Positions 45,085 through 55,176 of a stretch of 64,000 nucleotides of DNA are shown piece after piece. Under the pieces are notes generated by a model. The model had not been told where the DNA came from and ran no database searches. It saw only the letters and a program-made list of their open reading frames with translations. Every line of letters begins with the position of its first letter. Within the stretch, counting starts at the first letter, position 1. Origin of the DNA: Mucilaginibacter sp. OK283. GTDB taxonomy: Bacteria; Bacteroidota; Bacteroidia; Sphingobacteriales; Sphingobacteriaceae. The translations under genes were made by a program, and so were the position numbers. Where the stretch lies: contig NZ_FODR01000002.1 of NCBI RefSeq assembly GCF_900110415.1, positions 310,001-374,000 of the forward strand, in the 5' to 3' direction.

Positions 45085-45104
45085 AAATTTGCACATCTTA
45101 AAGA

Positions 45105-45986
45105 ATGGCTAATTTAAAAGAAGTAAGAAACAGGATAAAGTCTGTAACGTCGACCCAGCAGATCACCAAGGCCATGAAAATGGTTTCGGCAGCTAAGCTG
45201 AAACGTGCTACAAACGCTATTGTTCAATTGCGTCCATACGCCAATAAGCTGAAAGACCTTTTGGCAAACTTATCGGAAAGTTTGGAGGATGGCGCATCAC
45301 CATACCTACAGGAGCGTGAGCCGGTACGTGTATTGGTGGTTGTGGTATCATCAAATCGCGGTTTGGCAGGTGCTTTTAATGCCAACGTTATTAAAACGGC
45401 CAACAACCTTATTGCCGAAAAATACAGCAAGCAACTGGCAGCCGGCAACGTTTCGATAGTAGCGATTGGTAAAAAAAGCCAGGAGTTTTACGAAAGGCGC
45501 AAATACAATGTAATTGGCAATAATAACGATTTGTACCTTGACCTTAACTTCGAGAATGCTTCAAAAATTACTGAAAGCATTATGGAAGGTTTTGTGAATG
45601 GCAAATATGATAGGGTGGAGTTGGTATATAACCATTTCCGTAATGCTGCTGTACAGTTTTTAATTGCAGAGCAGTTATTACCGGTTCCAAAACCTGAGAA
45701 AAAAGAGGCTATAAAAGCCGCCAATGTTGATTACATCCTGGAGCCAAGTCAACGGGAAATTGTAGAGCAGCTGATTCCTAAAAACATCAAAATCCAGTTA
45801 TACCGTGCGGTATTAGATTCAAATGCATCTGAACATGGCGCCCGTATGACAGCTATGGACAAAGCAACCGAAAACGCCGGCGAATTGCTGAAAGCTTTAA
45901 AACTTTCATATAACCAGGCCCGCCAGGCGGCTATTACTACCGAGCTTACCGAAATTGTAAGCGGCGCCGCAGCACTGGCCGGATAA
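45105..45986 (+). CDS. atpG: F0F1 ATP synthase subunit gamma
   Basis: The 293-aa protein opens ANLKEVRNRIKSVTSTQQIT and has the C-terminal helix ending ITTELTEIVSGAAAL, both signatures of the central-stalk gamma subunit. It is the last gene of this operon; beta (atpD) and epsilon (atpC) are not in the window. A strong terminator follows about 30 bases after the stop. Confidence 0.96.
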   Translation: MANLKEVRNRIKSVTSTQQITKAMKMVSAAKLKRATNAIVQLRPYANKLKDLLANLSESLEDGASPYLQEREPVRVLVVVVSSNRGLAGAFNANVIKTANNLIAEKYSKQLAAGNVSIVAIGKKSQEFYERRKYNVIGNNNDLYLDLNFENASKITESIMEGFVNGKYDRVELVYNHFRNAAVQFLIAEQLLPVPKPEKKEAIKAANVDYILEPSQREIVEQLIPKNIKIQLYRAVLDSNASEHGARMTAMDKATENAGELLKALKLSYNQARQAAITTELTEIVSGAAALAG

Positions 45987-46605
45987 ACAAGCCCTTTATA
46001 AACTTATTTTATATGGCCCCCTTGTAAAAGGGGGCTTTTTTGTGTTTTATAGGCAGATTCTTGATTGATAGATATGCGATCGTACTTAATTTATAAGACA
46101 ATGGTAGTTGTACTGATACGAAATTAAATACGGAAATATAATCCCACAGAATTGCGCCGAAATGAGGATTAAAATATAAAAAAGATATAGGTAAAACGAT
46201 TTATGCGAAGAATTTTGGCAGAAAATGGCGATAGCCATAACCCTTACAAATCTTGTTTTACTTAACTAAGGCTTAAATTACTGGTAGAAGTTCGGGTATA
46301 GTTAACTATTTAATTGCCTTTTTATTCAATTTTTGACCTGAAATTCGCGTTTTTAAGGCTTTTTAAGATAAAAAGGCTCATATTTGCGCTAAAAAGATAC
46401 TTTGCTCTGTGTTTAATCGTCAATTAAGATGAATTTTTTATGAATTTTTGATATTTTAAAAAAAATTACATTTTTTGGTGTAAAAAGATGCAGATTTTTC
46501 TTTATTTTTAATAAAAAGTCGGTACTGTTAAAAATTTTATTTTATTGTTGGCGCGTTGGTGCGAAAATCATAATTTAGAAAATTAACTTAACTGATTTTT
46601 ATACA
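45987..46605. other. AT-rich region before the SusC operon
   Basis: This 619-bp gap holds the atp terminator and then about 560 bp of very AT-rich DNA leading to the SusC-like gene. TACTTTG near 46398 is close to a -7 element but has one base too few, and no certain promoter is seen. No gene is supported. Confidence 0.6.
46016..46042 (+). terminator. Strong terminator of the atp operon
   Basis: GCCCCCTT (46016-46023) pairs perfectly with AAGGGGGC (46028-46035) around GTAA, followed by six T. It is a textbook rho-independent terminator. Confidence 0.93.
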
Positions 46606-49600
46606 ATGAAAAAACTTCTATTCACGAGTTTGTGTTTTCTGTTGTTATGCTTAACGCAGGTGCACGCACAAAACCGTACCGTTACTGGTACGGTTACAGC
46701 CAAAGACGATGGCCTACCCATCCCGGGGGTAACAGTAATTGTAAAAGGTACTACCTTGGGTACCCAAACCAATGCCGCCGGTAAATTTTCATTAAGCGTT
46801 CCGGCAAACGCTACCCTTACTTTTAAGTTTATTGGTTACAAAACAGTTGAAATGCCTGCCGTAGATCCTATTACTGTAGTGCTTACATCGGTAAGTAACC
46901 AGTTGGGCGAGGTTGTGGTAACGGGTGCGTTTAACACCAAGCAAACTTCACGCTCCATTTCTTATGCAGCACAGGTTGTAAAGTCCGATGCCTTAAACAC
47001 TATTCGCCAGCCAAACGTTAACAATGCTTTGGCAGGTAAGGTTGCAGGCCTTCAGATTCGCAGCCAGTCGGTAGGTGCTTTGGGCCGTAACACACAAGTA
47101 AGGCTTCGTGGTGCTACCGGTTTCGGTAACAGCTCAGGTGCACTGTATGTTGTGGATGGTACTATTCTGCCAAACTCCGATGACCTTAACCCCGATGATG
47201 TTGAAAATATCACTGTATTGCAAGGTCCTGCTGCCTCAGCGCAGTTTGGTTCTGCGGGGGCAAATGGTGCTATCGTTATTACTACTAAAAGAGGTGGCAA
47301 AGTTAAAGGTGTTGGAATCGAGTTAAATGCCGGTGTAAACTTTGATAAGGTTTACATATTGCCTAACTACCAAAACACTTATGCCGGCGGTGCGGCTGCA
47401 GATTTAATGCAGTATCATTACAAAGCGGGCGATCCTGAAGGATGGAAAGCTTTGGATGGTAAATTCTACCCGGATTATACAGACGATAGCAGCTGGGGCC
47501 CTAAAATGGTTGGGCAGGAGTATATTCCATGGTATGCATGGGCTCCGGGAACCAAATATTCGTTTAAAACGGCCAGCCTTGTTGCCCAGCCAAACAACGC
47601 GCGCAATTACTTCGAAACAGGTACTACCCTTAATAATGGCATTGCTTTCACAAAATCGGCCGACGATTATAACATCAGGATGTCGTACAACAATCAACAT
47701 GTAAATGGTATAGTACCGTATACCGCCCTGATGAAAAACGTATTTAATTTGAATGTTAACTACGATTTAGGAAAACACTTTACTGTTGGCGCCAACGTTA
47801 ATTTTGTTAGCCAGAAGGTACATGGTAATATAAGCGATGGTTACGCCAATGCTTCTACCGGTAACTTTAACCAGTGGATGCACCGCGACCTTGATATGGG
47901 TATCATGAAGGAATTAAAAGACCTGACAAGCCCAGATGGTACATTGGTAAGCTGGAACCACCAGAACCCAACATCATACACTGCCGACGATCCTGGTTAT
48001 TTTTATGCCGGTAACTACTGGTACAACATGTATAAAATAGCCGAGCTGAATACCAAAGATAATCAGCGCGACCGTTTTTATGGTAACGTGTATTTACAGT
48101 ATAAGCTTAACAAGGATTTTAATATTAAGGCAACTTACCGTAAAAATTCAAGAAGCGAATGGCAGGAAGAATTCATTCCTGCTATCCTTCAAAAAAGCGG
48201 ATCACAAACAGGTGTAAAAAATTATTACCGTACTTACAATGTTTATGAGAACCGTGAAAACTACGAGTTGCTGGCAAACTACAACAAACAGATTGCTGAT
48301 TTTAAAATTGATGTAAATGCAGGTAGCGATATTTATAACAGGAGCTACAAGGATAATGGTGGTAACACTGTTGATGGTTTAAGCATCCCCGATCTTTATA
48401 ATATAACTAACTCGGTTAGCGCGCCATCAGTTTTTAACACCCGTACAAACGAGCAATACAGGGCATTATTTGCAAAGGCTACATTAGGCTACAAAAACTT
48501 TTTATTTATAGATGGAACTGTACGTAACGATTGGTTTTCCTCATTATTCCCTCAGGATAACAGCGTATTAGCTAAGTCATTTGGTGGTTCATTCGTATTC
48601 AGCGAGCTATTGCCACAGTTTAATAACTGGTTAAGTTTTGGTAAGGTAAGGCTATCTTATGGTGAAACCCCACAAGCGCTTGCAACTGCTACCGATAACT
48701 ACGGCGGATACAGGAATAACACTGTTTACGGTGTTAACCAATACAAATTTGGTACAAATATATTAATGAATACTCCCGACCAAAGTGTTGACCCGGCCTT
48801 ACACGGTGCTGTGTTCAAACAAACAGAGGTAGGTTTGGATTTAAGGTTCCTTAACGATAGGTTAGGTTTATCTGCTACTTATTATGCAGGTACAGATGTT
48901 GATTTCCCAGCATCAGTTACCGTTAACCCTGCCAGCGGTTTTTCAAGCATATTAACCAACTTTGGTAAAATTCAAAGAAAAGGTATCGAACTTACCTTAA
49001 GTGGCACACCGGTACGCATCAACAACTTTAACTGGGACGTAACCATCAATGGCGCACGCCAGCTACAAAATAAAGTTGTAGAGGTTAGCAAAAAATATGG
49101 TGTAACCCGTTACACTAATCCGAGTGACCAGGTTTGGGGAACAGATATGCCTTACATGGTTTTCCAGGAAGGTAAAGAGTGGGGCCAGATATATGGCAAC
49201 GGCATAAAACGTAATGCAGCCGGAGTTCCAATTATTGCCGCTAACGGTATGTATGCTAATGATCCGAACGTGTATTTTGGCAGCGTGCTTCCAAAATGGA
49301 CTGGTGGTATCCAAAACTCATTCACCATTTTTAAGAGCTTTGTGCTTAATGCCAATATCGATTACCAGGTTGGCGGTAAATTTGTTTCATTATCAAACAG
49401 GTGGGGACAGTTTAGCGGGTTAACTGCTGCAACTGCCGCGCTTAATGATAAAGGGGTTCCGGTTCGTGACCCTGTAGCCGACGGTGGTGGTGTTAAAGTT
49501 AGCGGTGTTGACGCGGATGGTAAATCTGTTTCTAACTACATTGATGCTAAAACCTATTTCCAGGGTTTAACTAACAACAAAACTTACGATTCATATATCT

Positions 49601-49839
49601 ATGATTTAACATTTGTTAAACTTCGTGAGGTTTCCATCGGTTACAAAATACCGGTAGCTAAATTAGGTTTAGGAAAAGTTATCCAGTCGGCAAGGTTTGA
49701 TATTACCGGGCGTAACTTGTTATTGATCTATGCCAAATCAAAAGATTACGATCCTTCTGAAATTAGCTCGCAACAAGGTGAAACGGGCCAGTTACCAGGC
49801 ACAAGGGGTTTAGGTTTTAATCTTAAGGTAACCTTCTAA
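46606..49839 (+). CDS. SusC/RagA-family TonB-linked outer membrane transporter
   Basis: The 1077-aa protein has a signal peptide (KKLLFTSLCFLLLCLTQVHAQ), a carboxypeptidase-regulatory-like domain (about 24-105, GTVTAKDDGLPIPGVTV), a plug domain (about 115-235, LRGATGFGNSSGALYVVDG) and a large beta-barrel ending in an aromatic residue (GFNLKVTF). It should form a TonB-driven pore that imports a nutrient captured by its SusD partner, 26 bases downstream. The substrate cannot be read; no carbohydrate-active enzyme is nearby. No FecI/FecR-like regulator is adjacent. Confidence 0.95.
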   Translation: MKKLLFTSLCFLLLCLTQVHAQNRTVTGTVTAKDDGLPIPGVTVIVKGTTLGTQTNAAGKFSLSVPANATLTFKFIGYKTVEMPAVDPITVVLTSVSNQLGEVVVTGAFNTKQTSRSISYAAQVVKSDALNTIRQPNVNNALAGKVAGLQIRSQSVGALGRNTQVRLRGATGFGNSSGALYVVDGTILPNSDDLNPDDVENITVLQGPAASAQFGSAGANGAIVITTKRGGKVKGVGIELNAGVNFDKVYILPNYQNTYAGGAAADLMQYHYKAGDPEGWKALDGKFYPDYTDDSSWGPKMVGQEYIPWYAWAPGTKYSFKTASLVAQPNNARNYFETGTTLNNGIAFTKSADDYNIRMSYNNQHVNGIVPYTALMKNVFNLNVNYDLGKHFTVGANVNFVSQKVHGNISDGYANASTGNFNQWMHRDLDMGIMKELKDLTSPDGTLVSWNHQNPTSYTADDPGYFYAGNYWYNMYKIAELNTKDNQRDRFYGNVYLQYKLNKDFNIKATYRKNSRSEWQEEFIPAILQKSGSQTGVKNYYRTYNVYENRENYELLANYNKQIADFKIDVNAGSDIYNRSYKDNGGNTVDGLSIPDLYNITNSVSAPSVFNTRTNEQYRALFAKATLGYKNFLFIDGTVRNDWFSSLFPQDNSVLAKSFGGSFVFSELLPQFNNWLSFGKVRLSYGETPQALATATDNYGGYRNNTVYGVNQYKFGTNILMNTPDQSVDPALHGAVFKQTEVGLDLRFLNDRLGLSATYYAGTDVDFPASVTVNPASGFSSILTNFGKIQRKGIELTLSGTPVRINNFNWDVTINGARQLQNKVVEVSKKYGVTRYTNPSDQVWGTDMPYMVFQEGKEWGQIYGNGIKRNAAGVPIIAANGMYANDPNVYFGSVLPKWTGGIQNSFTIFKSFVLNANIDYQVGGKFVSLSNRWGQFSGLTAATAALNDKGVPVRDPVADGGGVKVSGVDADGKSVSNYIDAKTYFQGLTNNKTYDSYIYDLTFVKLREVSIGYKIPVAKLGLGKVIQSARFDITGRNLLLIYAKSKDYDPSEISSQQGETGQLPGTRGLGFNLKVTF

Positions 49840-49865
49840 GCAAACACAAATTAGATTCAACGAAA

Positions 49866-51302
49866 ATGAAAAAGAGATATATTTATACACTAACAGCCGC
49901 GTTTGTTTGGTTAGGCACGGGCTGTAACAAGTTGAAAGACTTTGGTAGCGTTAACCAAAATCCTACCGCAACAACACAGCCTATTGTAGCTGGGTTGTTA
50001 ACCAATGCCCAGGTAAGTGTTACTGGTCTGTCGTCAACAGGTACCCCTGCAATATCAGGAGGCCAGTACGCGCAATTTTTTACTGAAACCCAGTATTCTG
50101 GTACATCGTTATATACTTTACCTCAGAATGATTTTACACCTTACTACTCCGGCCCGTTATATGATTTGCAGAATATCATTAACCTTAACCAAAGCAAGGC
50201 ATCATCTGCGGTAGCCAAAATTTTGCAACAATATATATTTTGGGTAGTAACAGATTCATGGGGCGAAGTTCCTTACAGCGACGCGTTAAAGGGCTTAACC
50301 GCTATTCAGCCGAAATATGATACGCAGGAGGCTATTTATAAGGGCATAATAGCCACTTTAACATCTGCCCAGGCCGAGCTTGATGGCTCGTCGTTGGCAG
50401 GAGATGTAATTTACGGTGGTGATGTTGCCTCGTGGAAACGTGCTGCAAACTCAATAAAATTGTTGGCGGCTGTTCAACTGTCAAAGGTTGTGCCTGCTGC
50501 AAGCGGTTACGCTGCAACAGCCGTTAAAGAAGCTATTGCTGCCGGCGTTATCGAATCAAACAGCCAGAATATGAAAGTAACTTTCCCCGGTGGCGGTATC
50601 AAAAGCCCCTGGTATAACTTGTACGATGGCCGTAAGGATTTTGCAGAATCTGCTACCATGACCGATATACTTAAAGGCCTTAATGATACCAGGCTTAGCG
50701 TATACGGTGGTAAAAGCGAGGCCATCGGCAACACAGAATCATCTGATATTGGTGTAACCTACGGTTTGGCCCGTAACAACGTGCTGGCATTTATTGAAGC
50801 TAATCCCAACTGGGCGCGTGTAATGCGTGGCGATTTCCGTACAACTACCGGCTCGGTAACTATTGTTACTGCGGGTGAGGTTTACCTTGCAAGGGCAGAG
50901 GCGGCGTCATTAGGATGGACCTCAGAAGTTGTTGCAACTGATTACGTGGCTGGTATCACAGCTTCAAACGGTCAATGGGGCTTAGCTGCACCAACCGCTG
51001 CCTATATTGCAGCTGCACCTCCAACCATTGCCAACATCACCATCCAAAGGTGGATTGCAAGTTACCCTGATGGGCACCAGGCATGGGCTATCTGGAGAAA
51101 GTCGGCTACTACTGCTAATCCAAAAGGTTACCCTGCACTTAATCCTGCACCAGATGCTGTTAATGCTTCTAAAAAGATTGTAAGCCGCTTTGTATATCCT
51201 ACAAATGAGTATAGCTCTAATGAAATTAATGTAAAAGCTGCGGTTGCCAGGCTTACAGGTGGTGACACCCAGGACGCTCACGTATGGTGGGATGTAGACT
51301 AA
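49866..51302 (+). CDS. SusD/RagB-family nutrient-binding lipoprotein
   Basis: The 478-aa lipoprotein has lipobox WLGTGC with Cys20, then a helical TPR-like scaffold typical of SusD-like proteins of the shorter SusD-like_2 type (for example VTDSWGEVPYSDALKG, VIYGGDVASWKRAANSIKLL and the C-terminal NEINVKAAVARLTGGD). It sits on the cell surface and captures the ligand for the SusC partner. DUF1735 follows 27 bases later. Confidence 0.93.
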   Translation: MKKRYIYTLTAAFVWLGTGCNKLKDFGSVNQNPTATTQPIVAGLLTNAQVSVTGLSSTGTPAISGGQYAQFFTETQYSGTSLYTLPQNDFTPYYSGPLYDLQNIINLNQSKASSAVAKILQQYIFWVVTDSWGEVPYSDALKGLTAIQPKYDTQEAIYKGIIATLTSAQAELDGSSLAGDVIYGGDVASWKRAANSIKLLAAVQLSKVVPAASGYAATAVKEAIAAGVIESNSQNMKVTFPGGGIKSPWYNLYDGRKDFAESATMTDILKGLNDTRLSVYGGKSEAIGNTESSDIGVTYGLARNNVLAFIEANPNWARVMRGDFRTTTGSVTIVTAGEVYLARAEAASLGWTSEVVATDYVAGITASNGQWGLAAPTAAYIAAAPPTIANITIQRWIASYPDGHQAWAIWRKSATTANPKGYPALNPAPDAVNASKKIVSRFVYPTNEYSSNEINVKAAVARLTGGDTQDAHVWWDVD

Positions 51303-51329
51303 TCAATTGTAACTATTAATAAAAAAGAC

Positions 51330-52391
51330 ATGAAAAGGAATAAATTTTTAAATCATATTCTTCTTGCCTGCTCTGTTTTGGTAATGTTTTCTGCCTGCCG
51401 TAAGGTGCCGGCTGGCGACTTATCAAATGAGAACCCAACAGCAGGAACCAGCTATATTGGTATCCCTACCGGTATGGAAAATTCGAATTTTTTCGACCCA
51501 TTTACTGACATAAAAACAGTAAATGTGTTCACCGTTAAAAAAGATGCGGCAAATAATACAGACCTTAAAAAGCCCGAGAAAATTGTGTTAACTGCCCTGC
51601 CTGATGCCATAACTAAATACAATGAGAAAAATGGCAAATCGGTTGAATTATTGCCTCAATCATTTTATACACTGGGTACCGGAGCTGATATAACACAGGC
51701 TTCAAGTGGTAATCTTACATTTGCATTCGCCTCAGGCGATTTTTCTAAGGACTTCATTATAAAGCTTAATGGCAGCAAATTGGATCTATCTAAAACATAT
51801 GCGTTGGCGTATAAAATTACCAGCACTGATGGGTTAGCTATTCATGCTGCAAGTAAAGATACCATGTACGCATTTTTCAGCGTGAAAAATAAATGGGATG
51901 GTGTTTACCAGGTAACCAGCGGAACAATGGTTGATAAGACTAATGCTGCATTTACTCACCCCAATAACTGGTTAGCAGTTTATGGTATTTCAGACAACGG
52001 ATCGCCGACCAATGGCCCCATGGAATACGAATTGAGGACCATATCTGCCACGCAGTGTGTACTGTATGATAATTATATCTTTGGTACTGTGGCTACGCCA
52101 ATAACAACCGGTACAGCTTCTGATAATATAAGTTATTATGGTAGTTTCGGATTGATTTTAACCTTTGACCCTGCTACCAATAAAGTGGTAAGTGTGACCA
52201 ATTATTACGGACAACCTGCTGGTAATACCCGTTATGCTCAACTGGATCCAAGTGGTGCTAATGTTTATGATCCAAGTTCCAAAACTGTCACAATTAAGTA
52301 TAATATGTGCCAGCCATCGGTAATAGCTGATCCGCCATTTGTCAGAACAACCTGGGACGAAGTTTGGACTTATAAAGGTGCGAGGGAATAA
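51330..52391 (+). CDS. DUF1735-domain surface lipoprotein
   Basis: The 353-aa lipoprotein has lipobox VMFSAC with Cys23. The first part contains an N-terminal DUF1735 beta-sandwich (about 45-180, ILTALPDAI- and YTLGTGADITQ-like strands) and the second part a possible further beta domain from VKNKWDGVYQVTSG. Such proteins often follow SusC/SusD genes and act as surface glycan-binding proteins. No enzyme motif is seen. It closes the operon, with a terminator about 105 bases downstream. Confidence 0.85.
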   Translation: MKRNKFLNHILLACSVLVMFSACRKVPAGDLSNENPTAGTSYIGIPTGMENSNFFDPFTDIKTVNVFTVKKDAANNTDLKKPEKIVLTALPDAITKYNEKNGKSVELLPQSFYTLGTGADITQASSGNLTFAFASGDFSKDFIIKLNGSKLDLSKTYALAYKITSTDGLAIHAASKDTMYAFFSVKNKWDGVYQVTSGTMVDKTNAAFTHPNNWLAVYGISDNGSPTNGPMEYELRTISATQCVLYDNYIFGTVATPITTGTASDNISYYGSFGLILTFDPATNKVVSVTNYYGQPAGNTRYAQLDPSGANVYDPSSKTVTIKYNMCQPSVIADPPFVRTTWDEVWTYKGARE

Positions 52392-52702
52392 ACTGATAAG
52401 ATAACATGATAAAAAATATCGAACCTGCAGGTAACGCGTACTGTGTTGTTCAGGAAGATATTGCCCATAAATAAAATCTTGTTCTATAGTTAATTAAAAG
52501 GGCTGCCCGGTTTGGGTAGTCCTTTTTTATTTGTGAAGATTTTCCACATTTAGCCACTATAGCTTAGTGTTTCTTAACTTATAGAGCCCTTATCATCAAT
52601 AGCCATCAACAATATAATTCATTTCGGCCAAGCAAAATGCTGTTGTTAATAGCTGCATTTTATTTGACGTTAATTTCCTTACTTGTTTTATGTCAAAATC
52701 AA
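52392..52702. other. Intergenic region with operon terminator
   Basis: This 311-bp gap between the convergent DUF1735 and DUF4242 genes holds the terminator at 52496-52530 and otherwise AT-rich DNA. No gene is supported. Confidence 0.6.
52496..52530 (+). terminator. Terminator of the SusC/SusD/DUF1735 operon
   Basis: AAAAGGGCTGCCC (52496-52508) pairs with GGGTAGTCCTTTT (52514-52526) with two G-U pairs, around GGTTT, and is followed by more T. It lies about 105 bases after the DUF1735 stop. Confidence 0.82.
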
Positions 52703-52975
52703 TTATTCGGCAGTTGTTGGGTCGATGATAGTTGAAACTTTACTTACCGAGTTTGCCGGGAATCCGCCCTGCGCGGCATGTTCTCTAACCATATCCTCGT
52801 TGGGTGCGTTATAAATGCAATATATTTTATCATCGGTAACATAGCTTTGCACCCACTGAATTTGAGGACCCATACTGCTCAATACTCCGCATGATGTTTG
52901 CGAAATGGCTTTCAACTGTTCGGCCGAAAGATTACCCGCTCCGGGTATTTCTCTTTCAATTACATACTTTGGCAT
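52703..52975 (-). CDS. DUF4242 protein
   Basis: The 90-aa protein fits DUF4242, small ferredoxin-fold proteins sometimes linked to nickel binding. It opens PKYVIEREIPGAGNLSAEQL, has WVQSYVTDDKIYCIYNAPNEDM in the middle and ends HAAQGGFPANSVSKV. It has no signal peptide. It is convergent with the SusC operon and divergent from the GT39 gene. The actual role is unknown. Confidence 0.86.
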   Translation of the reverse strand: MPKYVIEREIPGAGNLSAEQLKAISQTSCGVLSSMGPQIQWVQSYVTDDKIYCIYNAPNEDMVREHAAQGGFPANSVSKVSTIIDPTTAE

Positions 52976-53089
52976 AATGTTTTTAGATTTTTAATTTATG
53001 TTTATAACACATTAAAGTTATAAAACAATTAATGGTTAATTGGAGAAATTACTACTTTTTTTCTGCTAATCAATGAGTTAGGTTTATAT

Positions 53090-53103
53090 GTTGGCAAGCC
53101 AAC
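53090..53103. repeat. Short dyad upstream of the glycosyltransferase gene
   Basis: GTTGGC (53090-53095) and GCCAAC (53098-53103) form a 6-bp inverted pair with a 2-base centre. It lies 83 bases before the GT39 start and could be an operator half-site pair. A TACCTTTA at about 53154 is a possible -7 element. Confidence 0.4.
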
Positions 53104-53185
53104 TTCAAAAAATATCTCGTAAACCATGCCTTTTCGGCTTGGCGGTTTTATTATACCTTTACGTTATTAATAGCTAACAAAATTA

Positions 53186-54913
53186 ATGCAGGATACCGCC
53201 ATCAATAATGTGCAGCCCGTTGCTAAGCAAAACAAGCTTATTATCTATTTTTTATTGTTATGGACAGCGCTGAACATCCTGCAGGCCGCCACCCTGGAGG
53301 TGCACGCCGATGAGGCCTACTACTGGCTCTATTCGCGATTTATGGATTGGGGTTATTATGACCACCCGCCCATGGTGGCTGTATTTATCCGTGCGGGCTA
53401 CGGATTAATCCATAACAGTTTTGGCCTGAGGCTGCTTACCGTTATATGCAGCAGTTTATCACTTTGGTTTATCTGGCTCACGCTTAAAAAATATAGGGTA
53501 GATGCGCTTACGTTTATCCTGGTAGTATCCGGTATTTTTGTGTTTCATATTTATGGCTTTATTACCACGCCCGATGCGCCACTGCTTATTTTTACGGTGC
53601 TGTTCCTGTTTTTTTTACAGCAATACCTTGAACAGGATGGCTGGAAGCTGGCGCTGATACTGGGCATAATAGCTGCATGTTTGCTGTACAGTAAATACCA
53701 CGGCATATTGCTATTGGGCTGTACGGTGATATCAAGTCCTAAATTGTTTAAGCGGGCATCGTTTTATGGCATAGTGGTATTGGCGCTGGTGCTTTTTATT
53801 CCCCATATTTTATGGCAGGTTAATAACGAATTCCCGTCTATAAGTTACCACCTGGCCGAGCGCTCGGATAAGCCCTACGATCTGTCTTTTTCCTATAATT
53901 ATCCGTTAGGACAATTGTTAATGGCCGGCCCTTTAATTGGATGGTTGCTGTTTTACAAAGGCTTTACCCTGCGTATAAAAGATGCTTTTGCCAGGGTGCT
54001 ACTGGTAAATAGTATTGGCATTCTGCTGTTTTTTTTCCTGACATCGTTTAAAGGCGAGGTGCAGCTGCATTGGACGCTTATTGCCTATGTGCCGTTGTGC
54101 ATGCTGGCGCTCATTCATTTTACGCAGCCGGGTGGTAAACCAGCCTGGTTTAACCGTTTGGCGATGATTAACATCGGGCTGATTGTTTTTGTAAGGCTGC
54201 TGATTATAGCGGGCCCGCCTATACTAAAACAAATGCACGCCCTCCGGATTTTTTACGATTTTAAAGATTGGGCAAAACTGGTGCATGATAAAGCCGACGA
54301 TAACTACGTAATTTTTAACGAGGGCTTCCAAAACCCATCAAAATATAATTTTTACAACAATACTTTAAAAGGCTTTGATTACGACCCACGCTATTACCGC
54401 CGCACACAATACGAGTTTTGGCCGATAGAAGACAGCCTGCAGCACAAACGGGCCTATTATGTATTAGAACATCCTCAGCCGGGTTTCAGCACCGATACCA
54501 TCAATACACCCGCAGGCACCTGGTACGGCGGCTGGGTAGATGATGTGCGCACCTATCAGAAAATTGAATTTGAGGCAACAGAAAAGGAAGAGGTGGTAGC
54601 ACCGGGCCAACAAAAGGTTTTTGATTTAACATTTAAAAACCCTTACCGGGTGCCTGTTAGCTTCAGCAACAAAGGCCAGCTGCACCAGGTTATTTTTGAA
54701 GCCAGTTTTATTGTAGATACCGACGTGTTCAGCAGCCAAAGGGCCGACGATAGCTTTTACAACATCAGCCTGAAACCGGGTGAAACAACTCACTTTAAGT
54801 TTAATGTAACAGCGCCGGCCAAGCCGGGTAAGTACCAATTGGTGTTTTCGTTACTCACCGATCCGTTTAACGGCGGGCGTAACAGCAAGGCAATTGCATA
54901 TACGGTAAAATAA
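53186..54913 (+). CDS. GT39-like membrane glycosyltransferase with C-terminal beta-sandwich
   Basis: The 575-aa protein fits the PMT/ArnT-type glycosyltransferases. The first loop after helix 1 carries the catalytic-type acidic pair in VHADEAYYWLYS, followed by DWGYYDHPPMVA. About nine or ten membrane helices follow to residue 350. Such enzymes move a sugar from a lipid-linked donor to a protein or lipid on the outer face of the inner membrane. The last approximately 125 residues (from about 450) are soluble and rich in beta strands (QQKVFDLTFKNPYRVPVSF, KPGETTHFKFNVTAPAKPGKY), like an Ig-type domain, which is unusual for this family. No partner gene is adjacent. Confidence 0.85.
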   Translation: MQDTAINNVQPVAKQNKLIIYFLLLWTALNILQAATLEVHADEAYYWLYSRFMDWGYYDHPPMVAVFIRAGYGLIHNSFGLRLLTVICSSLSLWFIWLTLKKYRVDALTFILVVSGIFVFHIYGFITTPDAPLLIFTVLFLFFLQQYLEQDGWKLALILGIIAACLLYSKYHGILLLGCTVISSPKLFKRASFYGIVVLALVLFIPHILWQVNNEFPSISYHLAERSDKPYDLSFSYNYPLGQLLMAGPLIGWLLFYKGFTLRIKDAFARVLLVNSIGILLFFFLTSFKGEVQLHWTLIAYVPLCMLALIHFTQPGGKPAWFNRLAMINIGLIVFVRLLIIAGPPILKQMHALRIFYDFKDWAKLVHDKADDNYVIFNEGFQNPSKYNFYNNTLKGFDYDPRYYRRTQYEFWPIEDSLQHKRAYYVLEHPQPGFSTDTINTPAGTWYGGWVDDVRTYQKIEFEATEKEEVVAPGQQKVFDLTFKNPYRVPVSFSNKGQLHQVIFEASFIVDTDVFSSQRADDSFYNISLKPGETTHFKFNVTAPAKPGKYQLVFSLLTDPFNGGRNSKAIAYTVK

Positions 54914-55176
54914 TAAAATCTATTTATTGGGCACCGCAACCAATTTCTGTTATGGCAAAATTCCCTGGCTGGGCGTCATCGTTTAAGCTTAAATAGGTCA
55001 TAGATATTCCGCCAGGTGTAAAAAGTGATAAAATCACATTTATTAACAGGTATTTACACATCTTTATTTTTAATATTTCGTACAATTACCGCAAAAGGAG
55101 CGTGATGTTCGGAGGAAGTAGATTTTTCTGTAATATTACGGTAACACCATCCTAAATTTTATCCATTTAGTTAGCT

